In this document: positions 9,414 through 20,874 of the stretch, piece after piece
Position numbering within the stretch: position 1 is the stretch's first letter
Layout: the number at the start of each line of letters is the position of its first letter
From: Gnetum montanum
Lineage: Eukaryota > Streptophyta > Gnetopsida > Gnetales > Gnetaceae
Reading direction: 5' to 3'
Length of the DNA: 64,000 nt
NCBI GenBank assembly: GCA_015680685.1
Contig: MNCI01037953.1
Location: 1,186,542 to 1,250,541, forward strand
Translations under genes and position numbers: made by a program
The notes under the pieces: generated by a model
Told to the model about the DNA's origin: nothing
Database searches by the model: none
The model's input: the letters and a program-made list of their open reading frames with translations, nothing else

Positions 9414-12400
9414 TCAACCAATGGTACAAGGTGGTGGAGGCTCTTCTTTCTCCATTGCACTACTAAGGCCCGCAACATCTCCTAGTACCTACTGCCACAA
9501 CTGCAACAAAATGAGCACTTAGTAAATAAATCTATACTACAAAATTTAACATAAAACATACAAAAAAAGCAAACAAAAATAACTAACCTAGGAGTGTCCC
9601 ACATTAATGTCTTCTGGAGGTAACTTTTTCAAGGCCAACCTCTAAGCGATGGAGGAGCTCAGCCTCTGAAAGCTGCATCCAGTCCTCCTATCCAAAGTCA
9701 ATTAACACAAGGGGCTTGCCTTTGTCCATGGTGGTCCAAGGGGTTGGCTCCATGAAAAAGGTAGCAAAGGATGCCTCTCCTAAGGGGGTGACAATCTACC
9801 TCTCAAGAGAGCCACTCACCACTATATGCTAAGAAAAAAACTCATATGCCTACCTCTCGCCAATCACCTCAAGACACATCTCAAGGTGGTAGCATTTAAT
9901 AGAATCCTCCTTGTACCATCAAAGGTATGCATTGCACTCATGCTTGTATTGGTGCTTATGGTGATTTTGTGTCTGCCCCCAGTGGTACACCTTTGTGCTC
10001 TAATTCTTCTAGGCTTGGTTCTTTTGGGTAAGCAAGTTCATCTACAATTGTTACTTGATTATCTCACATGTGGCCTCATTCTTGCCTTTGAGAGCTAACC
10101 AGTAATGAGCATACACTATCTCTGAGGTCCTCTAGGTGCTATCTCCCTATGACCTAGCCACCAGAAAGTCATATCAGGATTGAAGATCTCTAATCTTCAT
10201 ATCCTGGCTAGTCACTCTCTCTTGGAGCTCATGCACATGTTTACATAGGTGCTCATTTAAGTGCCTATAGATCTACAACACTTTCACATAGAAAAGCATG
10301 CAATTTCTCGCTATCTCATAGATGCAACTAAATACCTGATCCACCTCAAGAGGAAGGTCAGGGAGGACATCCACCTTCACCTCCTTGCTTAGATCCTATC
10401 AAAGCTTAGAACTTGTTGGCATGCAACAAGTAATTAATCTTAGCCAAAAAAACTAAGCATTCAATTGATAAGTCAAAATAAGCAAATCAACATCATAGCA
10501 AACATATTAAGCTTATAATTTGTCTATTGTAATGGTCCACAATGTCCTCCATAATGCCCTCCATGAAGGTAAATTTTTTAGGCATGTCTACCCATGGCTC
10601 CATGCAGTAAGTAAATGTTGGACAAATAGCAGGTGCATCTAAGGTTGTAAAAAAATGATACAACCAAATAGCTAAGGTTGTTAAAGAAAAAAGGCAATAA
10701 TAGATGGAAATCCAAATCACTTACCTAGCAAGCCCTTAGGCGTGAGTGCAGGAAGGTCATCCAGTTGTACACCATCAAACAAAGAATCAAAATCACCCTC
10801 GTCATGGTGAAGCAACCCCTCCTCCAACTATTGGAGGGTCTTTGCTATGCTAGGTAGCTCATCTTTATGAGATTCCCCCTCCTCAGCTTGAGGAGGTGCT
10901 TCTTCTACTGCTACCTTAGCCACTACTCTGGCAACCTTCTCTCTAGTCCCTACACTTAGCACATGCATATAATACATTGGTACTAGTTAATATCATAGCA
11001 TAACAAAAAAAACGTAAAAAATATATAAACATACAAAGATACAATAAATTCATCTAACAAGTTACATAATACTAACCTACAACCTCCATATGCAAGCTTT
11101 AAAACTTGATACGAACCTTCTTGCTGCATGGCCTCCTAGCCTTAAGAGTAGCCTCCTCCATAGCATGTGGCTTCTTAATCTTTGTCTTGGATAGTTCCAA
11201 AATCTCTATAATGTAGTGGTCCACCATATTCATGTTCCTAATGCCAATTGGTGGACCCTCACCCACATTGTCATGTGAATAGTGTGATTGCCCCATAGGA
11301 CCTTTGGTCATTATTGATAATGACTCATCAATCTCCTCTCAAGGGTCCTATGCCCATGTGGTTGTAAACAAGTGCTTGATCCATGGATTTGAGAGTTGCT
11401 CATGATCTTGCACCATCCAACACCTATTATCACACATAATCAATGGCTCTGCAAACCTTCACAGGTACCCTGTGAAGAATGCGAAGTGAACATGGGATCT
11501 TACCTAGATGTTAAATCGCAACCTAGATATCTCCACATGCAAGTTGATCACAATATAGGCAACCTAGTGAAACCTTGTGCCCTCTAGCAATACCACTTTC
11601 ATCACCTGTGCTTGCTCCATCCTAAGGATCTTTCCTTGGGAGAGCAACTTTGGGAATACACAAGCATAAAAAAGAGAGTAGAGCTCTTGTACCTTGGGCA
11701 AAAGCATGTCCTTGATTGGTATGTCCTTGTGAGATCGGGTGGCACCCAACTAGTTCTCAATCTCTTCTCTGTAGTCCATCTCCCTACTGGCCTTATCAAT
11801 AATCAATAGGCCATTAGTGAAGAGTTCAAAGAGGTTGGTAAAGAAGGCCTCACTGAGGTCAAGCACTACCCTCACATCGTGCACATGGGTGACAAACTAT
11901 TAGGTGTCACTGCAAAAGAAGTCAATGATGGTGACCATTTCAGCCACCAAAATACCTTGACTAAGGGCCAAAAATAGGTCCATCAATCTTGCATGCATGA
12001 GGCTAGCTATTAATGCATATGAGGCCTTGTGGCACAACCAATGCTACACACCCTCTACATCACCATACTTCATGATGAGGACGACCTCTATGTGGCCTAT
12101 GGTAACCACCATCACCTCCCCTGAAGCAACCGCCACTACAATAAAGGAAAAATAACATTAGCATTATGCAAGGGAAAAACTAATAGGCAAACAGGAGTAA
12201 GCACAAGAGCTAAAATAGCAACACATACGTGGCACAAATGGAATGTGAGATGGAGGTGGTGGTGCAATCATCTCCTTGGTGTTAATCACATTGATAGCCC
12301 CCTCCTCATCCAACCAGTCATGGATCTTGCATTGCTCATATGCCCTTAGGTATCAAGTGGGGTAGACCTCCAAATCAAACCCCACCTACTCAAGCACCAC

Positions 12401-13031
12401 TTCTTTAACATTTAGGCTAGAAGAGAACACCTTCAAGGTGGTGAAAGTCAAAGCTAGTGTGTCCACCTCATCATCTAGGCCTTGCTCATTAACTCTGAAT
12501 ATGGCATTAAGTATGAGCCATTAGTAAGATAGCATGAGCAAGTATCAAGAAATAAAACTATGAAAGCCATAAAAGCAATTACCCTCTAGCATAGTAGATA
12601 GTTCTAGGTATGTCTTGGAACAAGGTGTGCACATGCATAGCAACAAAAAGGGTGTTGTTCTTGTTGTAGCATATGAACCCCATGATGTGCTAAATCTTGG
12701 ATAGGCACTGAGTGCCACTAGGACCTTTGCCTAAACCACCTACTTCATCCCCACCAATAGTAGGCTCATTAGACATGAACCTCAAGATGTCCTAATTAGC
12801 CCTGAGCATTAATGTCCCGGTGATGGCATTGGCAACCTCCACCACTAAGTTTGACGACATGATCACACTAAACTACTATAGTAGGTACTTCAAGAACTCA
12901 CAAGCTCTTGGAACCACATCACCTATTGTCCAACCCAAATATCTAGCACAATCATGTTGGGAACAAGCTCACTCATGTAGGACAAGATGCTCACGAGCTT
13001 CACGATAATCAAGATAGGCTTCAATAGCACT
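9414..13031 (-). pseudogene. Extra multi-exon ORF of B, antisense to gag-pol; unknown protein
   Basis: I do not recognise the family. On the minus strand the exons I can support are 13031-12583, 12494-12229, 12135-11081, 10949-10725, 10638-10504, 10411-9588 and 9500-9414. Introns have plant-like borders: GTAATTGC..ATTCAG, GTATGTG..TTGTAG, GTAGGTT..GTGTAG, GTAAGTGA..CCTTAG, GTTAGTTA..TTGCAG. The protein has LGWTIGDVVPRACEFLKYL early, GATRSHKDIPIKDMLLPKV in the middle, PKKFTFMEGIMEDIVDHYN, then charged coiled-coil-like sequence (KVYHWGQTQNHHKH). It aligns with the ORF of A over exons d-g. Many stops are TAG or TAA where Gln is likely. Exon ends are by eye; the weakest border is the donor near 10504. 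Confidence 0.7.
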
Positions 13032-13379
13032 CTGCAACAATCAAGCAATGAGAAAAGCATTAGTATATGTACGTAGATGCAAATTTTCTCATAAAATTAT
13101 CAATTTAAGTTTGTAAAATTAACATAGTATAACATAGACTAGCAAAAATGTTTCATTTTGGTAATGACCTCTAGGGCCCTGTGGGTATAGGACATCAATC
13201 AGCTTATTTAATGCACTTCGTACTCATTGGGGTATAGCACGTTTGCATAAGATTAGCATTCTATTACATTGGTTTTACAGGTTTAGCATTAACATGTTTT
13301 TGTAGGTTTAGCATTGTTGTTGTTTGCATTATTAACATTATTACATTTTTCAAGTTTAGCATTATGCATGATTTACAAA

Positions 13380-13660
13380 ATTTTACAAAAATTTTCTAAC
13401 TCCAAACAACATAGTCTAACAATCCTGAAATTTTTCTAGCTTTGGACTATCATAGTGGAGAGCATAGTCCAAAATTTGCAAAAAACTTCTAACTCTAGGC
13501 TACCTCTATAGAGAGCATAGTCTAAAAATGAGAAAAAATTTTTCTAACTCTAGGCACTGTGACATAGCATAATCCCAAAAAAAACTAACTCGTGGGGCAA
13601 CCATTTTGCCAAACACTTGGCATCAACTATGCCTCCAAGATAGGGAGCATAGTCCTGGGC
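13380..13660. repeat. LTR-type inverted-repeat motifs inside B
   Basis: Words such as GAGAGCATAGTC and AATTTTTCTAACTC recur about three times. One is a clear inverted repeat, GGACTAT (13444-13450) and ATAGTCC (13464-13470). The same words make up the U3 repeats of the 3' LTR of B at 20875-21420. They lie next to the antisense ORF and again at 15000-15120. Confidence 0.6.
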
Positions 13661-13679
13661 ATGGCTTGTAGGGATTGAA

Positions 13680-14660
13680 GTCTTGGCCACCATCCTAATG
13701 CTCTCTCCATGCACCATTCCCTACCACAGCATCATGCATCATCCCATTTCTCTTTGGGCATCACTACTTCTACCACATCCTCCATCCCACATGCTACCAT
13801 GGCATTGAACGTCATGCCCACCATACCTACCATACCTAAAATACCCTATGCCCTACATTGACCTATGCACCCTGCACTCACGCTTATTGTCCTACTACCC
13901 TTTGGACACCGAGCTTGTACCCTACCCTATCATTGCCCCTTGCAAAGGATTTTTTCAAACAAAAATAAAGATCAAGATGCAGAAAATATGCCCTAGTGTT
14001 ATGTGCCCTCATGGCCCCCGTAGCTGCATTGTGGGATGCAATTGTCCCTATATCCCTCATCATGCCATGAGGTGCAGTCAACCCACAGCTACCCCACAAC
14101 CCCCAACACACCTAACGCTCATCCACACCCTTCTACAAAAAATAAAATAAAGAGTCTCAAGATAAAACCCTTGTTTTGCCCCCTTTTCCCTACAATGAGC
14201 CACCCTCAACCACCACCAAAGCCCCCACCCTTGGTTGGTTCCAAATCCTTGATCCTTGCTCCATCCCTACTCATGTCACAAAAATAATATTTTTTCTAAA
14301 ATAGAAAAACAAATTATAGTAACCCTCCCATGTGCCCTAGCAAACCCTGCAACAAGTACACCTTGCCTTGCCCTACAACCTTGTGTGTGGTCCTTGTGTC
14401 AGCTCATGACCTCCCCACTCATGATTACATTGGCCACCACCACAACCACAACCTTTGGAAACCCTCCTCCATGAAAACCCAATTATTTCCTCAAACCCTC
14501 CCATCCTTGCATGTGACCATCACAAATCCCTAGCCATGGCCCATAGGCAAAATCCTCATTAAACAAATTCTCCCTGCCATACACACCCTCCTAGCCATGG
14601 CTGCTAAAATAGCCCATTGTAATGGAAGCCCCTACCATGGCAAGGCACCAACAACATCCA
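13680..14660. other. C-rich, G-poor stretch in B without a convincing gene
   Basis: The plus strand is strongly biased to C over G, with many CCC, CCAC and CATCC words. Open frames on the plus strand here are Pro/Thr/His-rich composition artefacts. It lies within the upstream part of the antisense ORF unit and may be intron. I see no domain. Confidence 0.5.
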
Positions 14661-14731
14661 CTTGTCCAAACCCCTAGTGTAGAAAGCAAACAAGTGAAAA
14701 AATAGTAAAGGGAAGAGTGTAGTTGGGGTAC

Positions 14732-14857
14732 CTAGATGACATCGATGGTCTCTTCTCTTCCATGCATGTCTACGGTAGGCAACCCAGTGCTTGTTCTCCT
14801 TCGTCCACATTCACCAGTCCTTGGTGCAAGCATCCACTTTGATGCATCATCTTGGTC
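14732..14857 (-). pseudogene. Possible first exon of the antisense ORF of B
   Basis: On the minus strand an ATGATG at 14857 opens a frame with LHQGLVNVDEGEQALGC that reaches a donor-like CTAG|GTACCCC at 14732 after one TAG. It lies about 110 bases downstream of a minus-strand TATAAAAG. No counterpart in A is visible, because that region is off-window, so the link to the main ORF is inferred from position only. Confidence 0.3.
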
Positions 14858-14962
14858 CAAATACACTCTCTACTGGTAGTACACAACAACAATAGCAAGT
14901 CTATGTACTAGATTTTATGTTTTGCAAGTTTGAAAATGACAACTTACCCATAGTAAAATGCA

Positions 14963-14970
14963 CTTTTATA
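14963..14970 (-). promoter_or_regulatory. Candidate internal TATA box for the antisense ORF of B
   Basis: The minus strand reads GAGTATAAAAGTGC. Upstream of it on that strand, at 15000-15120, are GAGCATAGTC and AAAATTTCTAAC words that are otherwise typical of the U3 of B's own LTR. This looks like a second promoter facing left into the antisense ORF. Start-site data are absent. Confidence 0.4.
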
Positions 14971-15179
14971 CTCTCTCAAGGTCATTTAATGATTTATCTA
15001 CCTAGGACTATTCTCCACACTTAGCCAAAATTTTCAACTTTTGGTGGAAGCCTAGTTGGGTGAGAGCCTATTTGGGTGAGAGCATAGTCACTCATAGCCA
15101 AAATTTCTAACTTTTCATTACCTAGTTAATGCCTTCACTAATTTCACTTCTCGATCATAACTAGCCTTTCCTGAACTAA

Positions 15180-15300
15180 CATGTTTGACACATCTATGAT
15201 CCACTAAGACCTAAAACTGGCACCCATAGTCCACTAAGACCTAAAACTAGCATGCACAACCTACTGAGGCCTAAAACCAGTACACATACATCCTTACCCC
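15180..15300 (+). repeat. Short repeats (CTAAGACCTAAAACTAGCA) upstream of pol in B
   Basis: About three copies of a CCACTAAGACCTAAAACTAGCA-like unit occur, related to the blocks at 8936-9185 and 18930-19320. The antisense ORF of B is therefore bracketed by these repeats on both sides. Confidence 0.6.
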
Positions 15301-15417
15301 TCTTTACAACCCCTATTGCATACTTAGGCAAAATTTCATTGCATTTCCTTTTATTCATTTGTGCATGTTAACTTGGTTTAGATAGGTGCTACTTAACATT
15401 TTGTTGGTTTGTTTTAT

Positions 15418-15419
15418 AG
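15418..15419 (+). promoter_or_regulatory. Splice acceptor just before pol of B
   Basis: TTGGTTTGTTTTATAG precedes GAATATGACATG, and the pol-like frame opens directly after it. Ogre elements of the same clade are known to remove an intron between protease and RT. A donor on the protease side is not clear; AG|GTTAGG at 8651 is one candidate. Confidence 0.55.
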
Positions 15420-18400
15420 GAATATGACATGGCTATGCCTGAGCAAATCCTTTCACCTCTAGTCCTCATCAGACCTCATGGCAATATTGAGTGATGCATT
15501 CACCCACACTGCCTAGACCTTGGGCATACAACCTATGTTGAATACATAGCATCTATAGAGACACCATTAGATTGGCCCAACCATCTAGTTAAGGCTCTCA
15601 ATCTAGAGGCAGGGGACCTCACAGAGGATCCCCTCATTGAGATCCCTATAACAACAACCAACAACAAGGCAAAAATGCTAAAGCTAAGTTCCTCACTAGA
15701 TCCTTAACATGCCCAAGACATCTCTAAGGTGCTAAACAATAACATCAAAGCATTCACATGGTTATATGAGGACATGTCAAGCCTAGACTCTCGACTAGTC
15801 TAGCACAACATTATCCTTGATCCCTACATTAAGCTAGTAAAACAAAAGATGCACAAGGTTAGGCCTAAGGTGGCATTGGTAGTCTATGATGAAATCACCA
15901 AGCTTTACAAAGATAATTTCATCTAGGCCATTGACTGCAGACTGGGTCTCCAATATTGTAGTTGTGCCCAAGAAAAATTAAAGTATACACATTTGCATAG
16001 ACTTCCAGGACCTAAACAAGATAATCATTAAAGATAATTTTCCATTGCCCAATATTGATTAACTAATTGATACCATGGATGTTCATGCCTTATTGTCCTT
16101 CATGGATGGGTTCTCAAGTTACAACCATATTAGGATCAACCCTGAGCACCAACTCAACATGACCTTTATGACCCCCTAGGGTATGTTTTCTTACACCATG
16201 ATGCCCTTTCAACTTAAGAACACATGAGCAACTTACCAACACATAATGACACACATCTTTAATGATTACATGTTAAGCTTGCTCAACAATTACATCGATG
16301 ACATAGCAATTAAGTCCAAAGTAGCCCATAACCATGCAAATGATCTAACATAGTTCTTAAATGTTACTTGAAATACGATCTTAGGTTGAACCCCAAGAAT
16401 TTTGTTTTCAATGTTAGAATGGGCCAAATGCTCAATTTTGTAGTATCCGAAGCAAGAATATGCATAGACCCCAACAAGGTTAAGTACATAACTAACTTAG
16501 CACCACTAGCCAACCTTAAGGAGCTACAAGGGTTACAACGTAGATTGTAGTTCATACGTAGGTTTATCGCATGGTTAACCCACAAGTTATAGCCAATCCA
16601 ACATCTACTCGAGAAAGGAGCCCACTTTAAGTGGAAAGCTCAATGCCAACAAGCATTTGACAACCTTAAGCAAGAGCTGGCACAACTTCCTATGGTTCAC
16701 CCTTTGCAAGGAGTTAAATCTTTTTACATCTACTTTTCCACTTCTGACACATATATCACTTCTCTGCTTTGTCAAAAGTGAGATTATGGCACACAGGTCC
16801 TGGTTTACTACTTAAGCCACACATTAGTAGCCCATGAAGAAAAATACAATGATGTAGAAAAGCATTACCTAGCCTTAGTCTTTTCACTAAAAAATTGGAG
16901 GCATTATATTTTTTTTAGTCAAGTCAACATCATTTTCAAAAATAACATACTCCAAGCAATTACAATGAACATCTACAAAAGCAATTTTATTGCATGATGA
17001 AAAGTAATAATAGTAGAGTCTAACCTACATTACATTATGCAAGCCTCAACAAAAGGTTAAGCTATAGCCACACAACTCACGGTGTCAATCGTCAATGACC
17101 AAGCAACTATAGATCTATAATTTCTAGATGAGCATGTCAATAGCATTACCCAAGTGCCCAATAACTTTGAGGCACTCCTGCATTTGGATGGGGCTTCAAC
17201 CTTTCAATGGGGTAGCACTAATATTATTATCACATTTCCCTCTAGGGATATTCAACCCTTTGCATATCATTTTTCATTCCCTTGCACTAACAATGTGGTA
17301 GAGTACAAAGATCTCCTCAAAGGTGTCCTTGCAGCACATGACTTAAGGATCCAACACCTAGTGATCCAAGGTGACTCATAGTTAGTGGTCAACTAGGCAA
17401 TAGAGGTTTATTCCTACAAGGCTCAACATTTACAACCTTACTATGACCTATCAAAGCACTTAATTTAACATTTTGCAACAATAGATGTCCAATACATTCC
17501 CTAAAACAAGAATGTCATAGCAACGCACTAGTAACATTAGCCATAAGCATTGCACCAGAAATATTCCATGCATTTCCCACCTTGGTGGTGAATTATAGTG
17601 TGGCCATCATGTAAATCACTAACATTTCCTCCATAGCCATAGTTAGTATGACCCATGCAGGAGAATGGTAAGATGACTTTAAAGCATACCTTCTATTGGA
17701 TGAGCCTCTACAACACTTAACTATCACTCAAAAGGATGCAATGCATAAATGTTCATGGTAGTACATCATCATAGATGATAACACTTTATATCATAGATCC
17801 TAAGATGGCATACTACTAGCCTACGTAAGTGACAGTGAAGCACAAACAATTGTTGAGCAAGTCCATGAAGGACTATGTGGAGGTCACATAGCACCCAAGG
17901 CAATGGTAAGGAAAATCAAATGATTAAGCTATTATTGGCCTTACATGGAGCATGATTTCATATCCAAGGTCAAAATTTGTGACATGTGTTAACAACATGG
18001 CAACTTAATGCATATGTCACTAAATTAACCATACACAACGTAGATCAAGTCTCCATTCCAACATTGGCGATTAGACATCATTCAACCCACCATGCCTAAG
18101 TCCTCCATAGGGCATAGCTTCTTTATAACTACAACTGAATACTTTACCAAGTGGGTTGAGGCTATTCCTCTTAAGAAGATAACATCACAACAAGTTTGAA
18201 AATTTGTACTTGATAACATAGTGACCCTTTTTGGTTTGCCCATGATCATAGTCATAGACAACAAGCCACAATTTTGCAATGCTGAAACTAAAGTCCTTTG
18301 TGGACACCTTGGCATTAAACATTCCTTTTTGTCACTGTACTACCCTTAGGTGAATGGCCAAACAAAGGCCACTAGCAAATTCATCATCAATCTTCCAAAG

Positions 18401-18896
18401 AAGATGCCAAGCTATATCAAATGATGATAGAGTCTACAGACTCTAGGCCTACTACACAACACAATGAATAACAACAAGTAACATGCCTTATAGTCTTATC
18501 TATGGATCTAAAGTAACTTTGCCCCTTGAATTGTAGGTTTCATCACTTCAAGTTATCCTCTTAAACTTCATTGATGAAGCTTAGAATAATGAGTTAAGGA
18601 CTGTAGACCTCAACTCAATAAAGAAGGAGCATATGCAAATGCTTGATTGCATGGAATATTACCAAGGAAAGCAATGGCAAGAGCACCATCACAACCAACA
18701 TCAACACCTAATCAAGAAAGGGAACCTAGTCCTCAAGGTTGTTCATGAACCCATGGACAAATTCTTAGCCAAATAGGAAGGGTTTTTCTTGCTCACTAAG
18801 GCCTATGAAAATAGAGCATTCAAGCTTGCTAATCAAGATCGTAATGAGTTTTCCAATCCAGTGAACCATTCGTATCTAAAGCCCTACTATGCCTAG
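15420..18896 (+). pseudogene. pol: pol of element B: RT, RNase H, second RNase H, integrase
   Basis: This region would copy the RNA and integrate the DNA. RT: ICIDFQDLNK (about 15995), LSFMDGFSSYNHI (about 16095) and the active-site motif YIDD (16291-16302), which is intact. RNase H 1: FYIYFSTSDTYITSLL and LSHTLVAHEEKYNDVEK (16725-16900). RNase H 2, the Tat-specific archaeal-like type: LHLDGAS (about 17175), then CTNNVVEYKDLLKGVLAAHDL and VIQGDS (17280-17380). Integrase: zinc-binding VHEGLCGGH and CDMC (about 17850-17985), core Asp in WRLDII (18070), second Asp in IDNKPQF (18257), and NGQTKATSK, where the usual catalytic Glu is Lys (about 18360). It ends at TAG 18894-18896 after VNHSYLKPYYA. 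More than 20 stops and several frameshifts interrupt it. Confidence 0.9.
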
Positions 18897-18929
18897 CATG
18901 CAATGCTACATCTCAACTAAGCAAGGTAA

Positions 18930-19325
18930 GCACAAGTCTGCTATGACTATAAACTAGCACAGAAATTCTACTATGACTATAAACTAGCATCATTCATCCG
19001 CTATAGTGTTAAACTAGCAAAGCATCTATTTTCTATGACATTAAACTAGCACAAAAATAACACTTGTCTACCATGACATTAAATTGGCATAGTTTGTCCT
19101 TGGGTTATGATAGTAAACTAGCACAATAGCATTAGTTTGCTATGACTATAAATTGGCACAATTCATTTGCTATGATGTTAAATTGACATCTACACCTCAC
19201 GTCCACCATGATGTTAAACTAACACAATAGCATTCATTAGCTATGCCTTTAAACTAGCACACAGTAGTCCGCTAGGACTATAAACTAGCATAACATGGTC
19301 TACCAAGACCTTAAATTGGGTTCGC
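18930..19325 (+). repeat. Short diverged tandem repeats (TATGACTATAAACTAGCA) after pol of B
   Basis: Roughly a dozen copies of CTATGACTATAAACTAGCA and variants (CATGACATTAAACTAGCA, AGGACTATAAACTAGCA) follow one another at about 30-45 base spacing. The core AAACTAGCA is shared with the other repeat blocks of A, B and D. Confidence 0.75.
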
Positions 19326-20773
19326 CATCACTCATGCATAGTTCCATGAGCAAGCAAGTGAGAATAATTTCAAATCCTCCCCACCTCCCCTTCCACTTTT
19401 CTACACCATGCAAGTAAGAATACTACAATCCTAGAATTAAGAACTAGCCATTAACTTGGCCTTTGGAGCACTTGTAGCATTATAGCCTTTCCTCACCCCC
19501 TCCCCCACCATTTTGCTCATTTTTTGGGCTCTTGCCATTGCTCGGCCTTGGAAGCACTTGCAACATCATGGACCCCTACCATTCTACTAGTTTTCTAAGC
19601 TCCTATCACCAGCGTAGCCTTTGGAGCATTTGTTGCATCATGTCCCCCTACGATTATGTTGGTTTTTTGAGCTCCTATCATCGACATAGGCTCTCAAGAA
19701 CCTATAGCATCATCACCTTCCATCATTTTTCTAGCTTTTTGAGCACTTGCCACTGGTTCAGCCTTTGGAGCACTAGTAGCATTTGTAGCACTAAGAATAT
19801 TATTTGCATTTTCTATTGTGTTTTTTTCTTATTGTGTTTGTTGGATGAAGCCTGGGGCCATCGTGCAGAAATGCATCTCATCACAATAGCAAGTTGCCAC
19901 ATCACTTCAACATGCATAATTGGACATCACAGTAGTAAGTCTCCACATCACTATAACAATTGAACCTCTCAAGAGGGCACATCCCTATTACCTTGTTATA
20001 GCATGCCTGCACCCATCCCTATGCATTCATACCCTTGCATTTCCCCACATAATCAAAACTACAAATCCCTCTAATGCATACATGTTGTAACCACATGACA
20101 TCCACCACAAACCAAACTATAAAACCCAAGGTAGACATAACATAAGTTGTTCTATGGAAAGCCTCTATTGGTTGGTCAAAGCCTAAGCAGATGTAACACA
20201 AGTCATCTCATGAAGGAAACACTTCTTCCACATATGCGATGCAATTTTGCACGCATCAGCACAAAGCCCATGTGATGACATGTAGTCCACATGATGGAAG
20301 GAATCTCATAGTTAGCATTGTGCAAAACCCAAAGAAGGTTCACTCTATAGTAAGAAAAATAAGCACAGAGAGAGAGAGAGAGAGAGAGAGCAAAAGAGGA
20401 GAAGCATGTCACCAAAAAATTAGTAAAGCTCCAATTTTGCAACTGGTTAGGCCCTGAACCCACCTTCACTCTTTCATGAGCTCTCCAATGAGAGGTCAAC
20501 ATTTTAGAGGCAAGTCACCTTGGTGCCATAATCATCGTCAGCCATGGTGCCTCTACATCCCACATATTAACACTCTATTTACATTTCATTTCCTCTTTTA
20601 CCCCTAGCACATTACCTACACCTTTCACCCCCTACATACCACTATCCATGACACTCTTGAGCACAGTGCAATGACATCTAACCATGCATGGATGAGTGAT
20701 GTTGGTGCCAAGCCTACTATGATGTTTTATTGTTCTTTATCAACATCTCTCAAGTCACTCCTCTAGATGTCAA
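19326..20773 (+). other. 3' non-coding region of B, with an AG microsatellite
   Basis: There is no convincing gene between the repeats and the PPT. It contains a (AG)12 tract (20367-20390), diverged repeats near 19500-19780 (GAGCACTTG, TTTGGAGCA and similar), and ACCCAAAGAAGGTT (20328), which recurs in the same place in D (34278). GTGTTTGTTGGATGA (19834) also matches GTGTTTGTAGGATGA in D (33961). The region is conserved between B and D. Confidence 0.5.
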
Positions 20774-20787
20774 CAAAGAGGGGCAAA
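20774..20787 (+). other. Polypurine tract of element B
   Basis: CAAAGAGGGGCAAA immediately precedes the LTR start TGAAACAC. D has AAAGAGGGGCCAA in the same place. This is the plus-strand primer site for reverse transcription. Confidence 0.8.
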
Positions 20788-20874
20788 TGAAACACTACCA
20801 AATTTGGGCTATAGTGTCTCAACTACAAATTTTTCTAAGTGTCAACATGAGGCAAGTTTTTTCTAAGTGTTGGG

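Noticed and set aside
9414-13031. Antisense ORF of B as a plant mobile domain (PMD) protein
   Set aside because: I could not find PMD hallmark motifs in the exons; family left unnamed.
13848-14150. Plus-strand Pro/His-rich frames in B
   Set aside because: They follow from C-rich composition, with no homologue in A and no domain.
20367-20390. AG tract as a PPT
   Set aside because: It is 400 bases from the LTR; the true PPT CAAAGAGGGGCAAA abuts the LTR start.
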